From positions 1 through 61,310 of the forward strand of contig NZ_BSVC01000016.1 of NCBI RefSeq assembly GCF_030269905.1: DNA of 61,310 nucleotides, read 5' to 3'. A program made the translations under genes and the position numbers. Shown here one piece after another: positions 46,475-55,451 of the stretch. Each line of letters begins with the position of its first letter. The stretch's first letter is position 1. A model generated the notes under the pieces. The model saw only the letters and a list, made by a program, of their open reading frames with translations, was not told the origin of the DNA and ran no database searches. The DNA is from Pelosinus sp. IPA-1. Lineage in GTDB: Bacteria; Bacillota; Negativicutes; DSM-13327.

Positions 46475-47254
46475 ATGCTTGTCATTGAAGAATTACATAA
46501 ACGATTTGGTAATTTAAAAGCAATAGATGGTTTAAGCTTGTCAGTTAATATCGGAGAAATTCTTGTCCTGATGGGGCCGTCGGGTTGCGGCAAGTCCACG
46601 ACGATTCGAACGGTTAATCGTCTAATTGAACCCGATCAAGGCACTATTCTGTTTCATGATACAAATATCCTTACGCTGGAACCTGATGAGCTGCAAAAAA
46701 TTCGCAAGCGTATAGGATTTGTTTTTCAGCATTTTAATTTGCTTGGTCGATTAACTACTTTGGAAAATGTAATGTTTGGCTTAGTAATGAGTGGAATGGA
46801 TCGTGATACTGCGCAAGGTAAGGCGACCGAAGCATTAACTAAGGTTGGAATGGAAGGGCATTTATATCATAAACCAACCCAATTGTCTGGCGGTCAACAG
46901 CAGCGTGTGGGCATTGCCAGAGCATTGGCTTATGAGCCGGAGTTGATGATGTGGGATGAACCAACAGCATCCCTGGACCCCATCTTGGTGCGAGAGGTAT
47001 TGGTCGTCATGGAAGAGCTGGCACGGTATCGAGCCAGTACTATGATAGTCGTGACTCATGAACTATCTTTTGCTTTGCGGGTTGCGGATAGAATTGTACT
47101 CATGGATAAGGGCAAATTCGTAGAAGAAGGAAAGCCTTCACAGGTATTTGTTAATCCCACTTCGGACATCGGACAGAAATATAAGGAACTAATTGAATAT
47201 CAGATGAATACGAGTGCCCAGAGTCTTTCAGGTAAAAGTAAAGCGCACCAGTAA
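46475..47254 (+). CDS. ABC transporter ATP-binding protein (polar amino acid type, GlnQ-like)
   Basis: The 259-residue ATPase has Walker A GPSGCGKSTT (about 33-42), Q-loop FQHFNLLGRLT, signature LSGGQQQRVGIARAL, Walker B LMMWDEPTASLDP and H-loop VVTHELSFA. By sequence it is closest to GlnQ/HisP importer ATPases. In context its only visible partner is the large-ectodomain protein encoded just upstream; no small permease or binding protein is nearby. 'MWDEP' in Walker B is a slight oddity. Weak ribosome-binding site, so translation may be coupled to the upstream gene. Confidence 0.85.
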   Translation: MLVIEELHKRFGNLKAIDGLSLSVNIGEILVLMGPSGCGKSTTIRTVNRLIEPDQGTILFHDTNILTLEPDELQKIRKRIGFVFQHFNLLGRLTTLENVMFGLVMSGMDRDTAQGKATEALTKVGMEGHLYHKPTQLSGGQQQRVGIARALAYEPELMMWDEPTASLDPILVREVLVVMEELARYRASTMIVVTHELSFALRVADRIVLMDKGKFVEEGKPSQVFVNPTSDIGQKYKELIEYQMNTSAQSLSGKSKAHQ

Positions 47255-47499
47255 TTTGCATTTATAAAGAGAAAATTTGAGTAAAGGACGATATGATATG
47301 TGTAAGAAAATGATTTTAGCAGGTGAATCATCAGGGATAAGGGAGCAAAGATTATCCTTAAAGCCGCAGGAAAAAACTTGGGGAAGTTAATCGTCGGGCT
47401 GACCTTCATAGTGCCATTGTGCTTACAGTTGAATTCAATCAACTTTTTATGATTATATCTTAATTTAGGATAATGTTTATGAATAAGAAAGGTGATATC
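47255..47499 (+). other. Intergenic region with a possible 30-codon ORF
   Basis: ATG at about 47298 (after AAAGGACG) begins MCKKMILAGESSG and ends after 30 codons at TAA 47388-47390. A small hairpin GGATAA/TTATCC lies inside. Could be a remnant; no homologue recognised. Confidence 0.25.
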
Positions 47500-49220
47500 A
47501 TGGGGATATATGTTCGGTTATTCCGTTACATAAAGCCATATAGATTGACAATAGTAGTTGCCCTAGTTTGCACGATTTTAGCCTCAGCGGTTAATCTCTA
47601 TTTACCGAAAATTATTGGAGATGTTATTGATAATGTGTTGGCGACAAAAGATACTGATATGCTTAACTTAATTGCAATCAGTGTTATTGTCTTAATTGTA
47701 CTCCAAGGTATCTTTATGTATGGCCAAACATATCTTATGGCTTACTCTAGCCAAAAGATCGTTATAGATATTCGCAGAGCTTTGTATCAACACCTACAAA
47801 GATTATCGATGTTATTTTTTGAAAAACGTCCGATAGGCACAATCATGAGTTACATTACTAATGATGTGGCTGCGCTACAAACAGCTTTAGTTAGTAATGT
47901 AATTGATTTCGTTAGTCACTCAGTAACATTGATTGGGTCAATCATATTGTTGATCTATATAAACTGGAAACTTTCTTTGTTGATGTTTATTAGCTTCCCG
48001 CTTATCTTATATACGTTAAATGTGTCCGGCCATAGAATGCGAGTAAAGAGTCGGACTTTACAGGAGCGCACTGCCGACATTTCTGCATTCCTTCAGGAAA
48101 ATATCTTAGCGATTAGGGTTATTAAGTCATTTTCCCGAGAAAACTACGAATTAGAGCAATTTGATAAGGAAAATAACCGTAATTTTCAAGCGCAAATGAA
48201 GATTGTTCAAGTGATGGCTATTATTACACCTATTATTAATATACTCTCAACCATTGGCATTACAGCTATCATTTGGTTCGGTGGACGCGAAGTGATAAAC
48301 GGCAACTTAACTTCTGGCTCTCTTATATCCTTTCTCGTATATGTGATCAACCTACCCACTCCTGTCAAGCGCCTAAGTAATGTATATGCAGATATCCAAC
48401 GTGCATTAGCAGCTGCGCAACGAATATTTGAAGTGATTGATATCGATCCGGAAGTTAAAGATGTAAGGGGTGCTAAGGAGTTACCATCTGTAGACGGATA
48501 CTTAACCTTCACCAATGTTTCATTTGAGTATGAGGAAGGTAAGCCAGTTTTAGCTAATGTCTCATTTGAAGCCAGACCGGGAGAGCTAATTGCTTTAGTG
48601 GGACCTAGCGGTGCAGGCAAAACAACGGTAGTAAATCTGATCCCTAGGTTTTATGACCCTATAGACGGTTCAATTAGTATTGATAACATCAATATCAATA
48701 CAGTTACATTGCAGTCCCTTCGTGAGCAAATTGGTATTGTGCCCCAGGAAACGATCTTGTTTAATGGAACAATTTATCAAAACATTTTATACGGAAATTT
48801 GGGGGCTTCAAAGGAAGATGTTATTGCTGCGGCAAGGTAGCAAATGCTGACAACTTTATTATGGAAATGCCTAATGAATATGAAACTCCGATTGGGGAAC
48901 GAGGAACACAACTATCTGGTGGGCAACGACAGCGTATTGCGATAGCCAGGGCGGTTTTAAAGAACCCACGCATACTTATTCTTGATGAAGCTACTTCAGC
49001 TTTGGATACTGAAAGTGAACAGTTAGTTCAGCAAGCGCTTGATAGACTTATGAATGGACGAACATCTTTTGTTATTGCTCATCGGTTATCTACTGTGCAA
49101 CGTGCCAATCTGATAATTGTCATGGACAAAGGCAAGATTGTTGAGCAAGGAGATCATGACACACTAATCAAAGCAGGTGGATTATACAGCAGATTGTACC
49201 GTATTCAATTTAATACCTAA
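47500..49220 (+). pseudogene. ABC exporter, MsbA/multidrug type, interrupted by a frameshift
   Basis: The frame from ATG 47500 (after AAAGGTGA) encodes six membrane helices and the first half of an ATPase domain (Walker A GPSGAGKTTVVN, Q-loop [10 protein letters not shown]), then stops at TAG 48838-48840. The rest (signature [15 protein letters not shown], Walker [14 protein letters not shown]-loop IAHRLSTV) continues in the +1 frame to 49220. Restoring one G at AGG|TAG (48835-48838) gives [14 protein letters not shown] and an intact protein of about 573 residues of normal family length. So it is a one-base deletion or a sequencing error. Without it no functional ATPase is made. Confidence 0.88.
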
Positions 49221-49297
49221 AATAAATTTGCGAGAGTATAACACCCAAACTAACTTTCTATTTCGTGTTTTAGTATCATCTGTCTATCAATCAAACA

Positions 49298-49417
49298 CAT
49301 GTTGAGTGTGCTGCGTTGATGAGAGGAGGTAGGCTGATGTAGCTGGGGTATTAGGTTTATAAAAAAAACATGTATGTTTATGTTCGCTCAGGCTTAGGAT
49401 TGAGCGATTTTTTTGTT
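49298..49417 (+). repeat. rlmD 3'-end repeat, copy C (candidate att scar)
   Basis: CATGTTGAGTGTGCTGCGTT then GATGAGAGGAGGTAGGCTG, with the upstream arm TTTCGTGTTTTAGTATCA similar to copies B and D and the TTATGTTCGC-type terminator downstream. No methyltransferase body is attached. Confidence 0.75.
49379..49416 (+). terminator. Intrinsic terminator, TTATGTTCGC family
   Basis: CGCTCAGGC-TTAG-GATTGAGCG followed by ATTTTTTT; one mismatch in the stem. Confidence 0.8.
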
Positions 49418-49648
49418 GGGGGCGACGACACCCTTACAGTTTTAAGGCTGAGACACTAGTTACGTGCAGGGGAAGATCGAATTAAAAACCGGGGAACTAA
49501 GAGAGAGGCAGTGTCATAATGACCATAAATTTATTAAAAATGTGCAAATTTACTAAATTGCGGAGGTGAAATGTTGAACAATGCCGAATAATAATGCCAA
49601 ATAATATTAAAATTTTGGGAATCGGTAAATTACAGGAGGTATCCTTTT
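49418..49648 (+). other. Leader of the PLP aminotransferase gene
   Basis: No long ORF. A six-codon ORF (ATG 49571 to TAA 49591) has a strong CGGAGGTGAA site and starts ATG TTG AA like the downstream gene. Either a leader peptide or a duplicated start region. Confidence 0.3.
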
Positions 49649-50842
49649 ATGTTGAATCAAACTGTTCTGGCGCTTGGAAAAAAGCGCTCGACAATTCGTG
49701 AAATCTTTGAATTTGGTAACCAGCGTGCAAAGATTGTTGGTCGGGAAAATGTCTTTGATTTTTCGATTGGCAATCCCAATGTACCTGCACCAAATTCAGT
49801 GCAGCAGGCAATTTGTGACATAATTAATACCCAGAACCCAGCAACTGTTCATGGCTATACTTCGGCGCAGGGGACCGAAGATAGTCGTGCAGCAATTGCG
49901 GAGTCCTTAAATGCACGTTTTGGAACCGATTATTCGGCAAAGAATCTGTATCTCACTGTTGGTGCTGCCGCATCTATTTCAATATGCTTTAAAGCACTAA
50001 CAGCTTCGCCAGAGGATGAGTTCATTGTTTTTGCCCCCTATTTTCCAGAGTATCAGGTGTTTATCGAGCACGGATCTGGTGCTAAGTGTGTATTAATCCC
50101 AGCGCAGGAGCAAGACTTTCAGATTAACTTCGAAGAATTCGAGAGAAAGCTAAGTCCTCATACGAAGGGGGTTGTGATTAATTCACCTAACAATCCATCC
50201 GGCGTAGTTTATTCGGATGAGACTGTCTGTCGACTGTCTGCACTTCTCAATAAAAAGGCCGAGGAATATGGTCATCCGATTTATTTAATTTCTGATGAAC
50301 CTTACCGTGAGATTATTTATGATGGAATAGAAGTTCCGTTTATCGCACCGAAATACAAGAATACTTTGGTTTGTTATTCTTATTCTAAGTCTTTATCTCT
50401 TCCCGGTGAACGCATTGGTTATGTTCTGGTGCCTAACGCGGTAGATAATTTTGAAGACGTATATGCTGCTGTGTGCGGTGCAGGACGAGTTCTGGGCTAT
50501 GTTTGTGCACCAGCGCTATTTCAGCAGGTTATTGCTCGTTGTGCAGCGGATACGGCCGATCTTTCTATTTACGAAGAAAATCGTAAACTTCTATTTGAAG
50601 GTTTGACTTCTATGGGTTACAACTGTATAAAACCAGAAGGTGCATTCTATCTGTTCCCGCAAACGCTGGAAGCGGATGATTATGCATTCTGTGAACGCGC
50701 CAAAAAGTATGATCTATTGCTCGTGCCAGGTGCGGATTTCGGTGCTCCAGGACATATGCGAATTTCATACTGTGTGCAAACCGAAACTGTTCTGCGAGCT
50801 CTGCCTTTGTTTAAAAAATTAGCAAAAGAGTATGGACTATAA
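49649..50842 (+). CDS. PLP-dependent aminotransferase (class I/II)
   Basis: The 397-residue fold-type-I enzyme has SIGNPNVPAP near the N-terminus, GAAASISICFKAL, NSPNNPSGVVYSDE, ISDEPYREI with the PLP-ring Asp, and the Schiff-base Lys in SYSKSLSLPGERIGY, plus a C-terminal MRISYCV with the substrate-carboxylate Arg. It resembles aspartate/alanine-type aminotransferases of Firmicutes. Specificity not assignable. GGAGGT precedes the ATG; single-gene unit with its own terminator; first gene of the module after repeat copy C. Confidence 0.87.
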   Translation: MLNQTVLALGKKRSTIREIFEFGNQRAKIVGRENVFDFSIGNPNVPAPNSVQQAICDIINTQNPATVHGYTSAQGTEDSRAAIAESLNARFGTDYSAKNLYLTVGAAASISICFKALTASPEDEFIVFAPYFPEYQVFIEHGSGAKCVLIPAQEQDFQINFEEFERKLSPHTKGVVINSPNNPSGVVYSDETVCRLSALLNKKAEEYGHPIYLISDEPYREIIYDGIEVPFIAPKYKNTLVCYSYSKSLSLPGERIGYVLVPNAVDNFEDVYAAVCGAGRVLGYVCAPALFQQVIARCAADTADLSIYEENRKLLFEGLTSMGYNCIKPEGAFYLFPQTLEADDYAFCERAKKYDLLLVPGADFGAPGHMRISYCVQTETVLRALPLFKKLAKEYGL

Positions 50843-50901
50843 AAAAACAAGAGCTTATCTTTCGAATTTTATATGTATGCTTCGCCTAGAATTACATTGA
50901 A

Positions 50902-50953
50902 CTGCACCTCAAATATTAGACTACAAATCTAATATTTGAGGTGTAGTTTTTAT
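50902..50953 (+). terminator. Intrinsic terminator of the aminotransferase gene
   Basis: CACCTCAAATATTAGA-CTACAAA-TCTAATATTTGAGGTG (16-bp perfect stem) then TAGTTTTTAT. Confidence 0.9.
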
Positions 50954-51150
50954 ATGATAAAAATGGGACTTACACTGGTGATTTTAAGGCATCTGTAATA
51001 GAATATATGGATAAAAGAGGTTTGTCCGCCAGAGCCAATATAATGTTATTTTTATAGTCAGGGAATTGATTCATATGGCAGAGGGGATAAAATAAGGCAC
51101 TAATGAGGATAATAAAGGACATTGATATAGTTAATAACGAGGTGATGTAA

Positions 51151-52380
51151 ATGAAAAAATATATCTTGAGTTTTACGCTTATTTGCGTCATAGTTACTAT
51201 ATGCTTTTTATCTGTGACGAAATCGGTGCATATAGGTTATGACACTGATGTGGGGCAAATCATGCATGTGGTCACAGCCGATATGAAGCACGAGCGCACA
51301 ATTTCATGGAAGACGTTAAATTTTGGTGAGCCAGGAAATCTGGAGATTCGACCCAAGCAGTCGCAAAATATCACAGAGGTCAAGGCAGAAGCAGTAGAGC
51401 TACCTACGTATAATGGAGGCAAACACTTTGGGATTTATACGGCCCATGTTACCAATCTTACGCCTGGAACTGACTATGAATATCGTATTTCCGTTGGCAA
51501 ACGGGAATCTGCATGGATGGATTTCAAGACGGAGGCGGAGGTAACATCATTTAAGGCACTTATTTTTGGTGATTCACAGTCATTAGATTATAAGGATTGG
51601 GCGAAAACAGCTCAGACTGCATGGGAAAAAAACGGAGATGCGGCGTTTTTTGTTAATATGGGGGATCTCGTTGATAATGGTCAGGACGAATGGCAGTGGA
51701 ATGCCTGGTTTGATGGAGGAGCGAAGCTTTTGAAGGCAATACCTGTAGTTCCGGTCATGGGAAATCACGAGGCATATAGTCTCGATTGGAAGATGGCCAA
51801 ACCCGATTACTATCTTTCGTTTTTCGCCTTGCCACCGAATGCTCCCGCAGGCCTGGAACGATACGCTTATTCCTATGATTATGGCGACGTACATTTTATC
51901 GTACTCAATACGCAGTTAAATGAGTTACAGGAATGGTATCCTGATTTGTTAGAGCAGCAACAGAAATGGCTAGCAAAAGACCTTTCCCAAACGCAGAAGA
52001 AGTGGAAGGTGGTTCTTATGCATCGTGGTATTTGGACGCAGCCTTTCAATGGGCCTCTTGATGTGATTGGTCAAAACTTTGTGCCAGTGTTTGATAAATA
52101 TCATGTTGATCTCGTATTTACCGGACATGTACATTCCTACGCACGCACCAAGGCTCTGAGAAACGGCAAGCCCGACCCTGCCGGGACTAACTATATTACG
52201 ACAGGACGTAGCGGCGACAAGGTATGGGATAAGTCCCCACAAAAACCGATGGATGAGAGTTATTATAACCCACTGGATATGCCCAATTACCTTGTATTTG
52301 AAGCCTCGAATGATGCTCTTAAAGTTGCTGCTTTTAAGCAAAGCGGTGAGCTTATTGATCAAACAGAAATAAAAAAATAG
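51151..52380 (+). CDS. Secreted or anchored metallophosphoesterase, paralogue of 11577-12827
   Basis: The 409-residue protein has an N-terminal signal or anchor (about residues 4-21), a β-sandwich region to about 130 (TISWKTLNFGEPG, TPGTDYEYRISVG) and a calcineurin-like domain with all metal blocks: GDSQSLD, MGDLVDNG, GNHEAY, LMHRG and TGHVHSYAR. Against the first copy it keeps VPVMGNHE, YDYGDVHF and the YYNPLDMPNYL region, so the two are clear paralogues. It has His where the first copy has Asp in GHDH. GAGGTG precedes the ATG. Confidence 0.83.
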   Translation: MKKYILSFTLICVIVTICFLSVTKSVHIGYDTDVGQIMHVVTADMKHERTISWKTLNFGEPGNLEIRPKQSQNITEVKAEAVELPTYNGGKHFGIYTAHVTNLTPGTDYEYRISVGKRESAWMDFKTEAEVTSFKALIFGDSQSLDYKDWAKTAQTAWEKNGDAAFFVNMGDLVDNGQDEWQWNAWFDGGAKLLKAIPVVPVMGNHEAYSLDWKMAKPDYYLSFFALPPNAPAGLERYAYSYDYGDVHFIVLNTQLNELQEWYPDLLEQQQKWLAKDLSQTQKKWKVVLMHRGIWTQPFNGPLDVIGQNFVPVFDKYHVDLVFTGHVHSYARTKALRNGKPDPAGTNYITTGRSGDKVWDKSPQKPMDESYYNPLDMPNYLVFEASNDALKVAAFKQSGELIDQTEIKK

Positions 52381-52460
52381 CAATAGGCTACTAGAAACAA
52401 GAGTTAATCAAGCATTTAGGTGGAAATCTTACGGTTCACGAAGATGAAAAAACGGACAAT

Positions 52461-52515
52461 GGCAAAGCCCCCATTTGTAGAAATTTCAATGAAACTACAA
52501 ATGGGGGCTTTTGCC
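52461..52515. terminator. Intrinsic terminator between the phosphoesterase and sulfatase genes
   Basis: GGCAAAGCCCCCATTTGTAG pairs with CTACAAATGGGGGCTTTTGCC (one bulge) over a 14-nt loop. Long symmetrical stem; could work on both convergent genes although T-runs are short. Confidence 0.7.
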
Positions 52516-52592
52516 ATATCTTAAATGATTTATTCTAGCTTGGCGTTTTCCTGCAAAGTAGTAAGAATGACTTTATAAGTCAAAATCTGACC

Positions 52593-54668
52593 CTACTGCT
52601 GCTTATTGCCAGAGTTACCGTGAAAGTACTTGACATATGAATCTTGGACCCAATGTATCAGTGCTTTTTCAGAATCATTTTGATTTTTCCCGCTATACAT
52701 GTCTGTTGTTATTTGGTGATCTTTTGACCAGTAATAAATTGTTTCTCCCACACAACCAATTGCATAACCATGATCTTCAGGAATAGTAATTATATTTCTG
52801 CCCGAAAACTCTGGCGGTGAAGGAATTCCTAATATCCCTAAAAGTGTCGGTGCGAAATCAATCTGACTTGCGAATGTTTTACTGCTAAAATCATCAAAAG
52901 GCTGCAAATTTTTGCTAACAAAGATGAGCGGGATGGGAGCTGGGCTTAAACGCAAATCGTCTTGCCCAAGGCGCGTATAATTATCGTTCTGACTTGGATG
53001 AGGATTATGATCACTCGTAATAACAATAAGAGTCTTATCGTCCATCAAATTTCGCTTTTCAAGATCGTGGAAAAATTTTTTTAAGGTAATATTCTCCCAG
53101 TATATTCCTTTAAGGTAAATGTTTTTATCTTGCTCCTTAATATTTGCTGGAATATCATCTTCAGAAAGTCCGCAATATGGAAATGGTTGATGGGAATCTA
53201 TCGTCTTAGTTGCTATAAAAATTTTATTATTTCGGTTTTGTTCCAATATCTTAATGGTTTCTTCATACATTACGTCATTATGGAATCCCCAGCCACTGCT
53301 TCCTGTATAGCCCTGTCTTTCTAAATCTTCTTTTGCCCTGTAAGTATGCATCCCAAAACGTTTTTTATATGCTCGGAATTCATCATTATAGTATTGGCTA
53401 GTTGCCTCCAGAAACACTGTATCATAACCGTTAGTTTCAAGTGTTTTGAATAACGTTACATTATTTTCAAAAGATTGATCATCGGAATAGATCGACTGGG
53501 AGAGAAATATAGAGTTAAGCCCTTGAGTAGTAGGTTTATTCGAAGTATAATAATGATCCGAATGAGGATATTTAGCCACTAAACCATCCCAAAATTGGGT
53601 TGTTTCCATTGGAATTCGTGAATTATAGAAATGCAAATAATCTCGATGAAAGGATTCAGCGATAATGACAATTACTTTTTCATATGGAAAAGCTTTTGGC
53701 GAGGAAGTAGGTTTTTCGCTAACAGCAATTTCTAATTCCCTTAATAGCTTGCTTTCCTGTGCAGAAAATGCCACGCGGTAAAGCTGATTGGAGGCGGTCA
53801 CATGACTATCGTCATTTCGCAAAAATTCTCGCATAAAGTTGACAGTAACTGACTCGGTAAGCAAATAGCGGGATAGGTTTCTGGATGTTTCTATTTCTGC
53901 TTCCTCATCAAAACCTTCTTCTTTCAATGCTTTTGGATATACGTGGGCTGTGGCGAAATTAACAAGATTAGCTAAAATACACATTGTTATAATAAGGATA
54001 CCAGCATTTTTTGTGTGAAAATTATGCATCCTTTCCGGTGCGCGAAATAATAACATAAGAAAGAGAAAACTTATAAGTATGCCAAATAAAATAGTTTTAT
54101 CTGTAGTATAAAGTACACCTGTTATTGAATAATTATTTAAATTATCAAATAACACCTTTTCAATATGTGTTGATGTAACGAAAAAGTATATGGTATCACT
54201 ATAAAAAATCAAAATAGTAAAAAAATATGATAAAAAGTATACGGTTTTGGATAGTAGATTATTACGTTTAGTATATAGGTAGCCAGCTAATAGTACGAAT
54301 ATAATATTATTAATCACACCTGTAAGAGCTGACATGATAGTTATTACACTAAAGTTTAAATTTAATGAATTAATAATAACCATCGAAATGCCTAACCAAA
54401 GAACTGCTAGAATTACTATTGGGCAGTATGCTTTTGCAGTTTCCTTAATCCAAGTAATGTGTTTTCGGAAAAACATAAATATACTTGCCAATAACAAATC
54501 ACGAAAAAGAGCATTGCATACATCGATAGCGAGTATTCCTATCGGAATTTCCGGTTCTCCGCTGTAGAATCGAAACGCAAAAAAAACCTCTAGACAAAAA
54601 ATAATGGCTATTCCGGTAATTTTATTTTTATGACGGAGAAATGTTTCTTTGAAAATTGCCTTTTTAAT
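52593..54668 (-). CDS. LTA-synthase-like sulfatase-superfamily membrane protein
   Basis: The predicted 691-residue protein has five to six N-terminal helices followed by an extracytoplasmic alkaline-phosphatase-type domain: IIAESFHRDY (metal site), the nucleophile region SNKPTTQGLNSIF, GYDTVFLEA, WGFHNDVMYEE and VITSDHNPHP. Such enzymes transfer phosphoglycerol or phosphoethanolamine to envelope polymers or lipids. The frame is open up to 54668, where ATT follows GGGGAG with a 7-nt spacer; this adds a first helix (GIAIIFCLEVFFAF) expected in the family. No ATG/GTG/TTG with a ribosome-binding site exists upstream of 54497, so a rare ATT start is inferred. Otherwise TTG 54497. Confidence 0.8.
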   Translation of the reverse strand: MKKAIFKETFLRHKNKITGIAIIFCLEVFFAFRFYSGEPEIPIGILAIDVCNALFRDLLLASIFMFFRKHITWIKETAKAYCPIVILAVLWLGISMVIINSLNLNFSVITIMSALTGVINNIIFVLLAGYLYTKRNNLLSKTVYFLSYFFTILIFYSDTIYFFVTSTHIEKVLFDNLNNYSITGVLYTTDKTILFGILISFLFLMLLFRAPERMHNFHTKNAGILIITMCILANLVNFATAHVYPKALKEEGFDEEAEIETSRNLSRYLLTESVTVNFMREFLRNDDSHVTASNQLYRVAFSAQESKLLRELEIAVSEKPTSSPKAFPYEKVIVIIAESFHRDYLHFYNSRIPMETTQFWDGLVAKYPHSDHYYTSNKPTTQGLNSIFLSQSIYSDDQSFENNVTLFKTLETNGYDTVFLEATSQYYNDEFRAYKKRFGMHTYRAKEDLERQGYTGSSGWGFHNDVMYEETIKILEQNRNNKIFIATKTIDSHQPFPYCGLSEDDIPANIKEQDKNIYLKGIYWENITLKKFFHDLEKRNLMDDKTLIVITSDHNPHPSQNDNYTRLGQDDLRLSPAPIPLIFVSKNLQPFDDFSSKTFASQIDFAPTLLGILGIPSPPEFSGRNIITIPEDHGYAIGCVGETIYYWSKDHQITTDMYSGKNQNDSEKALIHWVQDSYVKYFHGNSGNKQQ

Positions 54669-54816
54669 TGTAAAACTCCCCTTTAAAATGTCTCTGAGAT
54701 ATAGTTTTGACTAGTTATCATTTAATTGTATATTCAATATATTTCTACAAATACCTCTACACAATTTCAATATTACAGCAATATTATCCTTTCGTGAAAC
54801 AGTATCAACCAGCTGA

Positions 54817-54890
54817 CATGTTGAGTTTGTGGCGTTGATAGTAAAGAAGTAGGCTGGTTCTAAAAGGTTTGCTTTCTAACTTTTTAGATA
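54817..54890 (+). repeat. rlmD 3'-end repeat, copy D (candidate att scar)
   Basis: CATGTTGAGTTTGTGGCGTT then GATAGTAAAGAAGTAGGCTG, with upstream TTTCGTGAAACAGTATCA related to copies B and C and downstream TAAAAGGTTTGCT shared with copy B. The TTATGTTCGC-type terminator is absent here. Confidence 0.7.
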
Positions 54891-54902
54891 ATTCTTTTAA
54901 TA

Positions 54903-54952
54903 AAGAAAAAAGAGGTTTATCTTGATAAGAAAGATAAACCTCTTTTTTCTTA
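54903..54952. terminator. Bidirectional intrinsic terminator
   Basis: AAGAAAAAAGAGGTTTATCTT-GATAAG-AAAGATAAACCTCTTTTTTCTT. It serves the 62-aa minus-strand gene and any plus-strand transcript arriving from the left. Confidence 0.88.
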
Positions 54953-55001
54953 CTTTTATGGAAATTTTATTGCTATAACCCAAGGGAAAATTATTGAGTG
55001 T

Positions 55002-55190
55002 TTAAATCTTTGTTTTTTTCTTAGTAGCAGTATCTCTAACAGCGGTCTCAATCTGATTAATAATCTCTTCTGTACTAGGTTCCGAATCAAAATACCCATA
55101 GTACTCAGCTTTCTTCATTGGAATTTCTCCGACAACTCTATTTTTATCAGGTATGCCGGGAGTTGCTTTCAAATCTCTGTTTTCAGCCAT
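55002..55190 (-). CDS. Small hydrophilic protein (62 aa), unknown
   Basis: The reading is MAENRDLKATPGIPDKNRVV in the N-terminal part, a PSTEEIINQIETAVRD helix and a lysine-rich tail ending KKKTKI. AAAGGAGATG lies at the right distance before the ATG, and a strong terminator follows. It is cytoplasmic by composition. No family recognised; might be a small sporulation- or stress-type protein, but this is not supported by a motif. Confidence 0.6.
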   Translation of the reverse strand: MAENRDLKATPGIPDKNRVVGEIPMKKAEYYGYFDSEPSTEEIINQIETAVRDTATKKKTKI

Positions 55191-55451
55191 TATAACATCT
55201 CCTTTGTAATATAGGATGCCAAAAGTAAATGAAAAAGTTGCATACCACCTGCTATTAGAGTGTCATTTTTTTATATAAGATAACAATTTTGAGTATCTAC
55301 ATGGGAAAGTTATAGAAGCTTGATATCTTCGCAGTAAAGTCCAATTGAACACAGTGGATAAAACAAGATCGGATAAAAATAGCCAGGTGGAAGGATTTGA
55401 CAAATGGGCGGCGAAAATATTCTCAATAGATTAAAAAGGGGGCTTGTGTTT

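Noticed and set aside
48861-49220. Separate small ATPase gene
   Set aside because: It is the second part of the frameshifted ABC exporter; it lacks Walker A and begins inside the conserved ATPase domain.
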